DNA from: an uncultured Lachnospiraceae bacterium
GTDB taxonomy: Bacteria > Bacillota_A > Clostridia > Lachnospirales > Lachnospiraceae
Reading direction: 5' to 3'
NCBI GenBank assembly: GCA_902783205.1
Contig: CACZQE010000210.1
Span: forward strand, 1-5,451
DNA length: 5,451 bases
The notes beneath the pieces are model-generated. The model searched no databases. It saw only the letters and a program-made list of their open reading frames with translations, and was not told the origin of the DNA. Positions 1 to 5,451 of the stretch are shown here, piece by piece (within the stretch, counting starts at the first letter, position 1; every line of letters begins with the position of its first letter). Both the position numbers and the translations under genes were made by a program.

Positions 1-249
1 ATCCTTGACGCCATCCGCAGACCGATTCCGGCCATGACTCTTGACGGAATCAAGAGAAGGACCCGGGCCGGCATGGGAAGATGCCAGGGCGGCTTCTGCG
101 GTCCCAGAGTTGTTGCCATCCTCGAGGAAGAGCTGGGCATTTCCCCGCTGGACGTAACTAAGAGAGGAAGGGGTTCAAAGATTCTTTCCATGAGAGCAAA
201 AGAGCTTGCACTGCAGGAAGGAGGCAGCCATGAAAAAATTAAGTTATGA
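1..249 (+). CDS. glpA: GlpA-like FAD-dependent glycerol-3-phosphate dehydrogenase, C-terminal end with BFD-like [2Fe-2S] domain (partial, 5' end outside window)
   Basis: Reading frame 1 is open from the first base to a TGA at 247-249, giving the last 82 residues of a protein that starts upstream. The visible part matches the C-terminal BFD-like [2Fe-2S] domain of anaerobic GlpA-type dehydrogenases. It carries the run DGIKRRTRAGMGRCQGGFCG, with Cys28 and Cys33 (local numbering) as the second pair of cluster ligands; the first pair would lie upstream. In this family the flavoprotein oxidises sn-glycerol 3-phosphate to dihydroxyacetone phosphate and passes electrons to partner subunits instead of oxygen. 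The FAD and substrate domains are not visible, so the substrate is inferred from family and context. The end overlaps the next gene by 20 bp, and that gene's ribosome binding site lies inside this one, so the two are probably translationally coupled. Another GlpA/LhgO-type dehydrogenase acting on a related phosphopolyol or hydroxyacid is possible. Confidence 0.85.
   Translation: MLDAIRRPIPAMTLDGIKRRTRAGMGRCQGGFCGPRVVAILEEELGISPLDVTKRGRGSKILSMRAKELALQEGGSHEKIKL
218..224 (+). promoter_or_regulatory. Strong ribosome binding site of the GlpB-like gene (decides start)
   Basis: AAGGAGG lies 5 nt before the ATG at 230, a near-perfect Shine-Dalgarno match at good spacing. It selects ATG 230 as the start over the in-frame TTG at 206, which would place this site inside the coding region. 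Confidence 0.85.
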
Positions 250-1495
250 TATCGTGGTGATCGGCGGCGGTCCTGCCGGAATGGCAGCGGCTCTTTCGGC
301 AAGAAAAGCCGGCGCGGAAAAGATTCTTATCTGTGAGAGAGGTTCCAAACTGGGCGGTATCCTGGAGCAGTGTATCCACAACGGTTTCGGTCTGGCCTAT
401 TTCAAAGAGGAACTGACAGGTCCGGAATACGCCACCAGATTCATCGAGCAGGTGGAGGCATCGGACATTGACTACAAGCTTAATACAATGGTTATTGACA
501 TCCTTCCCGACAAGAAGGTTGTAGCAGTTAATAACACCGACGGCCTCTTTGAGGTGGAGACCAAAGCGGTCATCCTGGCCATGGGCTGCCGTGAGAGGAC
601 CAGAGAGTCCATTACCATTCCGGGCTCTCGTCCTTCCGGTGTTATGACAGCCGGAACGGCACAGCGCTATGTAAATATCAACGGCTACCTTCCAGGCAAG
701 GAGATCGTCATCCTCGGATCGGGCGACATCGGCCTGATCATGGCAAGAAGAATGACCCTTGAGGGAGCAAATGTAAAGGGCGTCCTGGAGGTAATGCCTT
801 ACTCGACAGGCCTTGTGAGAAACAAGGTGCAGTGTCTGGATGACTTCGGAATTCCGCTTTACTTAAGCCACACGGTTACAAAGATCCACGGCAAGGAGAG
901 ACTGACAGGCGTATCGATCGCCGAGGTGGACGAGAACCGCCGTCCCATTCCGGAGACAGAGATTTTTGTTCCCTGTGACACCCTCCTTCTTTCCGTAGGT
1001 CTGATTCCGGAGAACGAGCTGTCCAAGAAAGTGGGCGTCAAGCTCGACCCGGTAACAAGAGGCGCGGTAACGGACGAGAAGAGAAGGACCAGCGTAGAAT
1101 GGGTATTTGCCTGCGGAAATGTACTTCATGTGCATGACCTGGTGGACAATGTGTCCCAGGAGGCAGAGCTGGCCGGCGAGGCGGCAGCAGGATACATTTT
1201 AGGAAAGTATCAGCCCAGAGAGACACCGATTGCCGTAAAGGCAGGCGAGAATATAGGATATGTGGTACCCCAGTCAATCGACTTTGATGACCCGTCACAG
1301 AAAGTGATCCGGCTCTTCATGCGTGTGAGAAGCCCGAAAGACAATGTGACGATGGTGATCCGTGACGGAGACGGCAATGTACTGGCATCCTTCAAGCGGG
1401 ATATCGTGGCGCCCGGCGAGATGGAAGCACTGGCGCTTCCGGTCATGAAGCTGACGGATAATGTAAAAGAGATTACCGTTTCCTGTGAAGAGTAG
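230..1495 (+). CDS. NAD(P)/FAD-dependent oxidoreductase, GlpB-position subunit of anaerobic glycerol-3-phosphate dehydrogenase module
   Basis: This complete 421-residue flavoprotein belongs to the pyridine nucleotide-disulfide oxidoreductase-like superfamily. An N-terminal FAD-binding Rossmann motif GGGPAG is at residues 12-17, with Glu36 at the end of the second strand. A second dinucleotide-binding motif, GSGDIG, is at 163-168, and the closing FAD-contact segment GNVLHVHDLVD at 296-306. Conserved-looking cysteines are Cys48 (in EQCIHNGFG), Cys120 (in GCRERTR) and Cys295. Residues from about 335 to the end form a separate small C-terminal domain. In Firmicutes, proteins of this type sit between GlpA and a DUF1667 protein, and probably relay electrons from G3P oxidation; no electron acceptor is visible here. 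The ATG at 230 is chosen for its strong ribosome binding site. The protein is not a close match in architecture to E. coli GlpB, so no symbol is given. Family is certain; the physiological partner is inferred from context. Confidence 0.9.
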   Translation: MKKLSYDIVVIGGGPAGMAAALSARKAGAEKILICERGSKLGGILEQCIHNGFGLAYFKEELTGPEYATRFIEQVEASDIDYKLNTMVIDILPDKKVVAVNNTDGLFEVETKAVILAMGCRERTRESITIPGSRPSGVMTAGTAQRYVNINGYLPGKEIVILGSGDIGLIMARRMTLEGANVKGVLEVMPYSTGLVRNKVQCLDDFGIPLYLSHTVTKIHGKERLTGVSIAEVDENRRPIPETEIFVPCDTLLLSVGLIPENELSKKVGVKLDPVTRGAVTDEKRRTSVEWVFACGNVLHVHDLVDNVSQEAELAGEAAAGYILGKYQPRETPIAVKAGENIGYVVPQSIDFDDPSQKVIRLFMRVRSPKDNVTMVIRDGDGNVLASFKRDIVAPGEMEALALPVMKLTDNVKEITVSCEE

Positions 1496-1506
1496 GGGGT
1501 GTAAAC

Positions 1507-1872
1507 ATGGCTGAAGAAAAAATCATCTGTATCCGCTGCCCGAGAGGCTGCAGTATTACCTTGACCCATGAAGACGGCAACATCATCTCCGTAACAGGCA
1601 ACAGCTGTCCCCGTGGAGATGATTACGCAAGAAGCGAATTCACCGCACCGGTAAGAACCTTTACTTCCACAGTAAAAGTGACCGGCGGGGAGTTTGCTCT
1701 GTGCCCGGTTAAGACAAAGGGTGAAATTCCCAAGAACATGATGACAACTCTGGCTAAGGAGTCCTGCCTTGTGGAGGTGGAGGCGCCTGTAAAGATCGGA
1801 GATGTGATCATAAGCAATATCTGTGACACGGGTGTGGATCTTATAGCGACCCGAAATGTAAAAAGCGTATGA
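1507..1872 (+). CDS. DUF1667 (COG3862-type) four-cysteine protein
   Basis: This is a complete 121-residue protein with a purine-rich AGGGGGT site at 1494-1500 in front of the ATG. It begins with Cys8-x2-Cys11-x3-Cys15 and then Cys34 in an SCPRGDDYA context. This spacing resembles the N-terminal [4Fe-4S]-binding domain of molybdopterin oxidoreductases, so an Fe-S cluster or other metal site is likely, though unproven. The rest (about 45-121) is a small soluble domain with no membrane segment. DUF1667 genes regularly follow GlpA and the NAD(P)/FAD oxidoreductase in clostridia, which fits a small electron-transfer or maturation subunit of that complex, possibly in place of GlpC of enterobacteria. 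It starts 11 bp after the flavoprotein gene, and its stop overlaps the start of the next gene in an ATGA, so all are likely co-transcribed. The family assignment is firm; the molecular function is inference. Confidence 0.88.
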   Translation: MAEEKIICIRCPRGCSITLTHEDGNIISVTGNSCPRGDDYARSEFTAPVRTFTSTVKVTGGEFALCPVKTKGEIPKNMMTTLAKESCLVEVEAPVKIGDVIISNICDTGVDLIATRNVKSV

Positions 1873-2657
1873 GAAGGATTCTCTTTTTTGACATTGACGG
1901 CACTCTGGTGGACGACAGGACCCAGAAAGTCCCGGAAAGCGCCATAGAGGGCATGCTGAAGGCGCAGGAAAAAGGAAGTCTCCTCTTTGTGAATACGGGA
2001 AGGTGCAAAAGTTTCATTCCCGGATGTCTTTCCGAGATTCCTTTTGACGGTTACACCTACGCCTGCGGCGCCCACATAGAGTATAAGGAGAAGGTACTCT
2101 TTGAGGCTTTTGTGGCTGATAAGGATATAAGGCTGATCCGGGATGCCATGAAGGCGACCGGCCTGCAGGGGATTTTCCAGGGACCACGCTACTGTTATTT
2201 CGATCCGGATATAGTCCCTTATGACAATCTTGCCCGGTTTATGAAAATGTATGACAGGGACTACCATACAGAGCGCAGGAACATGTACGAAGAAAATATG
2301 GAGATCAATAAACTGGTTACATTCCGTGATGACAGCTGCGATTACGAAAAGTTTCTTTCGCTGACGCAGGATAAATACCAGCTGATCGACAACGGCGGGG
2401 GATTTACGGAAATTCTCCCCCTGCCTTATACAAAGGCCAGCTGCATGGATTATCTTCTGGACTATTTCAAGATCAGCCGGGACGAGTGCTATGTATTCGG
2501 GGACAGTCCCAATGACCTGCCCATGATGCTCAATACAAAAAACAGCATCTGTCTTGGCAACGGCTATGATTCCGTGAAGGAAATATCGGGATACGTGACG
2601 ACAGCTATTGACGACGACGGCATTTATAACGCGCTGGTACATTACGGGATCATCTGA
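1869..2657 (+). CDS. Cof-type HAD-IIB family hydrolase (sugar-phosphate phosphatase-like), copy 1
   Basis: This is a complete 262-residue HAD-superfamily phosphatase. Motif I is DIDGT, with nucleophile Asp8 and acid/base Asp10. Motif II is Thr43 in VNTGRC. The motif III lysine is Lys189 (YTKAS), and motif IV is GDSPND with Asp212 and Asp216. The roughly 100-residue insertion between motifs II and III is the C2-type cap that sets substrate choice, and the length is normal for Cof-like enzymes. These are Mg2+-dependent cytosolic phosphatases acting on phosphosugars, nucleotides, flavins or similar small phosphate esters; the substrate cannot be read here. The start ATG overlaps the TGA of the DUF1667 gene by 4 bp and has no strong ribosome binding site, so its translation probably depends on coupling to the gene before it. 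All catalytic residues are present, so it should be active. Confidence 0.92.
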   Translation: MRRILFFDIDGTLVDDRTQKVPESAIEGMLKAQEKGSLLFVNTGRCKSFIPGCLSEIPFDGYTYACGAHIEYKEKVLFEAFVADKDIRLIRDAMKATGLQGIFQGPRYCYFDPDIVPYDNLARFMKMYDRDYHTERRNMYEENMEINKLVTFRDDSCDYEKFLSLTQDKYQLIDNGGGFTEILPLPYTKASCMDYLLDYFKISRDECYVFGDSPNDLPMMLNTKNSICLGNGYDSVKEISGYVTTAIDDDGIYNALVHYGII

Positions 2658-2701
2658 ACCCGCCGGAAGTACCGGAATACAGCAGGATATGTGAGGACAA
2701 A

Positions 2702-3544
2702 ATGATCAGATTATTTGTAACAGATTTGGACGGAACACTGATGCCGGAAGGGGGATCATCCATCGTGCCCCGGTATTTCCGGGTGATCACCGAACTGAAG
2801 GAGAAGGGGATGATCTTCGGAGCGGCCACCGGCAGACCCGTAAACAGCGTGGAGAAGGTCTTCGCGCCGATACGGGACGAGATCCTCTACATATCGGAAA
2901 ACGGGGGGTATGTGCAATACGGCGGGGAGATCCTCTTAAAAGATCCCATGACCCTGGAGGACTCCCGCCGGATTGTCCGGGACACCCGGCTGGCGCCGGG
3001 CTGTTACGGGATTTATGATACAGGCACCATATCCTATTTTGAAAAGGGTGCGGAGGAGGCCTACCATGTGATGAAGGACGAGTTCCGCTTTGACAGTGAG
3101 ATCATCGACGACCTTCTGACCCTGGAGGAACCCTGTATCAAGTTCACGGTCTACCGCAATGACGACGTGGAAGCGGTGTCCATGGAGCACCTTGGGCCCA
3201 GGTGGGCGGACAAAATGCAGATGGCATGCGCCGGCCATCGTTTTATGGACATGATGAAAAAGGGCGTGACAAAAGGAACGGCGCTGAAAAAAGTGCAGGA
3301 ACATTTCGGAATCCTGCCAGAAGAAACTCTGGCCATCGGTGATAATATCAATGATCTGGAAATGCTTGACGTTGCAGGATACAGCATAGCCATCGGAAGT
3401 GCCAGAGATGAAGTAAAGGAGAAGGCTGACTACGTCACGGGCACCGCGTCGGAAGACGGTGTGCTCATGGTGCTGGAAGCCCTCCTTTCAGATATGGACA
3501 ATGCAGACAGAGTACTGGAACAGTTTCGCAGAAAGAAGGGATAA
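2702..3544 (+). CDS. Cof-type HAD-IIB family hydrolase (sugar-phosphate phosphatase-like), copy 2
   Basis: This is a complete 280-residue HAD phosphatase with the same layout as its upstream neighbour. Motif I is DLDGT (Asp8, Asp10), motif II Thr43 in AATGRP, the motif III lysine Lys191 in VTKGTAL, and motif IV GDNINDLEML (Asp214, Asn217, Asp218). A C2-type cap lies between about residues 85 and 185. The motif III lysine is two residues before Gly-Thr-Ala-Leu, the classic Cof arrangement. Its cap differs clearly from that of the first HAD gene, so the two are related but probably use different substrates. A weak GAGGA site precedes the ATG. The 44-bp gap from the previous gene has no clear promoter or terminator, and the next gene starts only 3 bp after its stop, so it is probably in the same operon. 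The substrate is unknown; a sugar or polyol phosphate is plausible given the kinase downstream. Confidence 0.92.
   Translation: MIRLFVTDLDGTLMPEGGSSIVPRYFRVITELKEKGMIFGAATGRPVNSVEKVFAPIRDEILYISENGGYVQYGGEILLKDPMTLEDSRRIVRDTRLAPGCYGIYDTGTISYFEKGAEEAYHVMKDEFRFDSEIIDDLLTLEEPCIKFTVYRNDDVEAVSMEHLGPRWADKMQMACAGHRFMDMMKKGVTKGTALKKVQEHFGILPEETLAIGDNINDLEMLDVAGYSIAIGSARDEVKEKADYVTGTASEDGVLMVLEALLSDMDNADRVLEQFRRKKG
3536..3540 (+). promoter_or_regulatory. Ribosome binding site supporting the TTG start of the SDR gene
   Basis: AAGGG lies inside the last codons of the second HAD gene, 7 nt before the TTG at 3548. No ATG or GTG start lies near the expected N-terminus, so this site supports the TTG start and suggests coupling to the gene upstream. 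Confidence 0.6.
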
Positions 3545-3547
3545 GTT

Positions 3548-4315
3548 TTGTTTGAAGTATCATTGAAAGATCAGGTCTGCCTGATCACGGGTGCGACAAG
3601 AGGAATCGGAAAAGCGGTCGCCACAACTTTTGCCCAGGCGGAGGTAAAAGCACTTACCATCATTGACATCAACCGGGACGAAGCTGCAGAAGAGACGATC
3701 CGGGAGCTTGAAGACAAGGGGGTTATCGTAGATTTCATACAGGGGGATGCTTCCTCTGAGGAAGTGATCACAGGAGCCGTGGATCTTATGGTCGAGAAGT
3801 ACGGCAAGATTGACATTCTGGTCAATGTGGCCGGTGTCTCCTATATGACAGACCTTGACACAACGACTGCCGAGCAGTGGGACCGCGTATTGAGGATCAA
3901 CCTTAAATCAGTATTCCTGACCATGAAATACTGTACACCGGTCATGAAGAAACAGGGATACGGAAGTATCGTAAACTTCTCCTCCATCGCCGGCATTACC
4001 GGCGGAAGTACGGGACCGGATTACGGCGCTTCCAAGGCAGGTATCATTGCCCTGACCAAGTTCTCGGCAAAGAAACTGGGACCCTTTAACATCCGTGTGA
4101 ATGCGGTTGCGCCGGGAACGATCGCGACAGACATGATCAAGCGTAATTACTCAACATTTACGCCGGAGCAGTATAAAAAGAAAATGGCAACCATCCCCAT
4201 GCAGAGGATGGGAGATCCCGAGGAGGTCGGAAAGGCAGTCCTCTTCCTGGCATCCGACATGGGAAGTTACATCAGCGGAGAGATCCTGGATGTAACCGGC
4301 GCCAGAATGAGCTGA
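3548..4315 (+). CDS. Classical short-chain dehydrogenase/reductase (SDR), probable NAD(H)-dependent polyol or sugar dehydrogenase
   Basis: This complete 255-residue protein has the usual length of classical SDRs. The cofactor motif TGATRGIG is at residues 14-21. The structural motif is NVAG at 93-96 (usually NNAG). The catalytic tetrad is Asn118, Ser146, Tyr159 and Lys163 (YGASK). Asp40 at the end of the second strand (IIDINR) is the position that commonly gives NAD(H) over NADP(H) preference. The C-terminus has SYISGEILDVTGARMS, in place of the common V-D-G-G ending. Automated annotation might call it FabG (3-oxoacyl-ACP reductase), but Asp40 and the kinase and GlpA-like neighbours favour a catabolic alcohol, polyol or sugar dehydrogenase. 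It starts at TTG: the fold's first strand begins at residue 9, no earlier ATG is available, and the gap to the preceding stop is 3 bp. The substrate is not determinable from sequence alone. Confidence 0.9.
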   Translation: MFEVSLKDQVCLITGATRGIGKAVATTFAQAEVKALTIIDINRDEAAEETIRELEDKGVIVDFIQGDASSEEVITGAVDLMVEKYGKIDILVNVAGVSYMTDLDTTTAEQWDRVLRINLKSVFLTMKYCTPVMKKQGYGSIVNFSSIAGITGGSTGPDYGASKAGIIALTKFSAKKLGPFNIRVNAVAPGTIATDMIKRNYSTFTPEQYKKKMATIPMQRMGDPEEVGKAVLFLASDMGSYISGEILDVTGARMS

Positions 4316-4384
4316 CCGGACGCATGTGAAACGAACACATTTTAAAGATAAATCTATACATGTATTAAAATGAAAGGAGCAGCA
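4316..4384. promoter_or_regulatory. AT-rich intergenic gap with two small dyads; possible operator or weak promoter for the kinase gene
   Basis: This 69-bp gap is the longest non-coding stretch in the window and is clearly more AT-rich than its flanks. ATGTG (4324-4328) and CACAT (4336-4340) form an inverted repeat around 7 nt. A perfect 10-bp palindrome ATACATGTAT lies at 4356-4365. TATACA (4355-4360) could serve as a -10 element, but no good -35 sits 17 bp upstream, so any promoter is weak or activator-dependent. The first dyad has only a short stem and no adequate T-run, so it is not a convincing terminator. A regulator site is possible; none is proven. Confidence 0.3.
4373..4379 (+). promoter_or_regulatory. 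Ribosome binding site of the FGGY kinase gene
   Basis: AAAGGAG lies 5 nt before the ATG at 4385, a strong site that fixes the start of the kinase. It places the conserved phosphate-binding motif directly at the N-terminus, as expected for the family. Confidence 0.85.
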
Positions 4385-5451
4385 ATGGGAAAGTATTATA
4401 TTGGCTTTGATGCCGGAACACAGAGTGTTAAAGTAGTTCTTTACAACCTGGAACTTGAGTGCATTGCGGAGACCAGTTATCCTACATTTTTTGAATATCC
4501 GCAGCCCGGCTGGGTTCAGATGGATGCTGAAAAATATTACGAAGCAGTCAAGATGGGAATCCGTGATGTTGTCAGCATTGCCAAAGAGAAGGGTATCGAT
4601 CCCGGTGAGATCCGGGCTATCTTCGGTGACGGTATTATCTGCGGTATCTGCGGTGTAAATGCCGAGGGTAAATCAATTACTCCTTATATTATATATATTG
4701 ACTCCAGAACCACTGACGATGTGGCGGCACTTACGGCAGAAGGACATACCATCTGGAAAGAAGAAAGCGGAAATCCGGTGCCTAATGTTATGTTCCCGGC
4801 TATGTTTGCAAGATGGTTCCTCAAAAATGATGAGAATTTCCAAAAAGACGGCGTGAAGTTCATGCACAATGCTCCTTACTGCCTCTTAAATCTGGCCGGC
4901 CTTAAAGGAGAAGATGCTTTCATTGACTGGGGCGCAATGAGCGGCTGGGGACTCGGATTTGATATTTACAAGAAAGAATGGTCCGACAAGCAGCTGGAAA
5001 TTCTGGGAATCGACAGGAAGTACATGCCCAAAATCGTAAAACCCTGGGATATCATCGGCGGCCTCAATGAAGATGATGCTGCTTTCACAGGACTTCCCGC
5101 AGGAACACCGATCTGCGGCGGCGCAGGTGATACCATGCAGTCCATGATCGGAGCAGGTCTTACAGGCCCCAATATGGCGGCTGACGTTGCCGGTACGGCA
5201 GCTATGTTCTGCCTGTCCACGGAGAAGATCATGCCTGAGCTGTCCAGACCGGAGACAGGACTGATCTTCAATTCAGGAACCATGAAGGATACCTATTTCT
5301 ACTGGGGTATTGTACGTACAGGCGGTATGGCCCTGCGCTGGTACCGTGATAATGTATGTGACAAGGTGGATGACGCTGCATATTACGATGAGCTTTCGGA
5401 GAGGGCAAAAGAGGTACCGGCAGGATCAAACGGCGTACTCTTCCTTCCCTA
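4385..5451 (+). CDS. FGGY-family carbohydrate kinase (xylulokinase-like), 3' end outside window
   Basis: The frame is open from ATG 4385 to the window edge, giving 355 codons plus two bases. Full FGGY kinases are about 500 residues, so roughly 70% is visible. The protein opens with MGKYYIGFDAGTQSVK, the N-terminal ATPase phosphate-binding motif (Asp9, Gly11, Thr12, Gln13, Ser14). PGWVQMDAEKYY at about 41-52 is a family hallmark. IDSR near residue 104 corresponds to the sugar-contacting segment. GGAGD ending at Asp249 supplies the likely catalytic base. RTGGMALRWYRD near 314-325 and the final VLFLP match the start of the C-terminal nucleotide-binding domain. The enzyme would transfer phosphate from ATP to a polyol or ketose in the cytosol. 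The family covers glycerol, xylulose, ribulose, fuculose, rhamnulose, gluconate and erythritol kinases, and I cannot choose between them. It is preceded by a 69-bp gap, so it may have its own control. Confidence 0.93.
   Translation, partial: MGKYYIGFDAGTQSVKVVLYNLELECIAETSYPTFFEYPQPGWVQMDAEKYYEAVKMGIRDVVSIAKEKGIDPGEIRAIFGDGIICGICGVNAEGKSITPYIIYIDSRTTDDVAALTAEGHTIWKEESGNPVPNVMFPAMFARWFLKNDENFQKDGVKFMHNAPYCLLNLAGLKGEDAFIDWGAMSGWGLGFDIYKKEWSDKQLEILGIDRKYMPKIVKPWDIIGGLNEDDAAFTGLPAGTPICGGAGDTMQSMIGAGLTGPNMAADVAGTAAMFCLSTEKIMPELSRPETGLIFNSGTMKDTYFYWGIVRTGGMALRWYRDNVCDKVDDAAYYDELSERAKEVPAGSNGVLFLP

Noticed and set aside
206..229. Upstream TTG start that would add eight residues to the GlpB-like flavoprotein
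   Set aside because: A strong AAGGAGG lies 5 nt before ATG 230, and the Rossmann fold begins normally from that ATG; the extension would encode the ribosome binding site.
1623..2642. Long open frame on the minus strand (339 codons)
   Set aside because: It lies antisense to DUF1667 and the first HAD gene, both with clear family motifs, and its translation shows no recognisable domain. It is a shadow of codon bias.
2658..2701. Possible promoter or terminator between the two HAD genes
   Set aside because: The 44-bp gap has only CCGG-type mini-palindromes and a weak ribosome binding site; no -10/-35 pair or stem with a T-run is visible.
1869..3544. Tandem HAD genes as a recent gene duplication
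   Set aside because: Beyond the shared catalytic motifs, the cap regions and lengths (262 and 280 residues) look unrelated, so divergence is old or they were assembled separately.
4324..4345. Possible rho-independent terminator after the SDR gene
   Set aside because: The stem is only 5 bp, AT-containing, and is followed by four T's then A's; it is too weak to call.
4455..4856. Two short + strand open frames of 67 and 65 codons
   Set aside because: They are out of frame within the FGGY kinase, which is open from 4385 to the window edge with conserved motifs on both sides, so there is no frameshift to explain.

Overview
The window looks like part of a carbohydrate or polyol catabolism locus from an anaerobic Firmicute, most likely a Clostridia/Lachnospiraceae-type gut bacterium. 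This is inferred from strong AGGAGG-type ribosome binding sites, moderate GC content, same-strand packing, and an anaerobic GlpA / GlpB-like / DUF1667 gene trio typical of that group. Assignment below class level would be a guess. All seven genes are on the + strand.

Region 1 (1-1872) is an anaerobic glycerol-3-phosphate dehydrogenase-type redox module. It holds the C-terminal end of a GlpA-like flavoprotein with a BFD-like [2Fe-2S] domain, a complete pyridine nucleotide-disulfide-type FAD oxidoreductase in the GlpB position, and a small four-cysteine DUF1667 protein. The first two genes overlap by 20 bp and the third follows after 11 bp.

Region 2 (1869-3544) holds two successive Cof-type HAD phosphatases. 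The first is joined to DUF1667 by a 4-bp ATGA stop/start overlap. The second follows a 44-bp gap.

Region 3 (3548-4315) is a classical short-chain dehydrogenase with a TTG start 3 bp after the second HAD gene. Its Asp-40 suggests NAD(H) preference, which favours a catabolic alcohol/polyol dehydrogenase over a biosynthetic FabG.

Region 4 (4316-5451) has a 69-bp AT-rich gap with small dyads, then an FGGY-family carbohydrate kinase that runs off the right edge (355 codons seen of about 500 usual).

How they may work together (inference): the SDR interconverts a polyol and a ketose, the FGGY kinase phosphorylates a polyol or ketose, and the GlpA/GlpB-like/DUF1667 complex oxidises a phosphorylated polyol (glycerol 3-phosphate or an analogue) and passes electrons through flavin and Fe-S centres. 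The HAD enzymes may remove phosphate from dead-end or excess sugar phosphates. The substrate cannot be read from the sequence. I saw no mobile element, CRISPR array, RNA gene or convincing terminator. The most notable points are the kinase/phosphatase pairing, the GlpA-type module sharing a locus with an FGGY kinase and SDR of unassigned substrate, and the DUF1667 four-cysteine motif.
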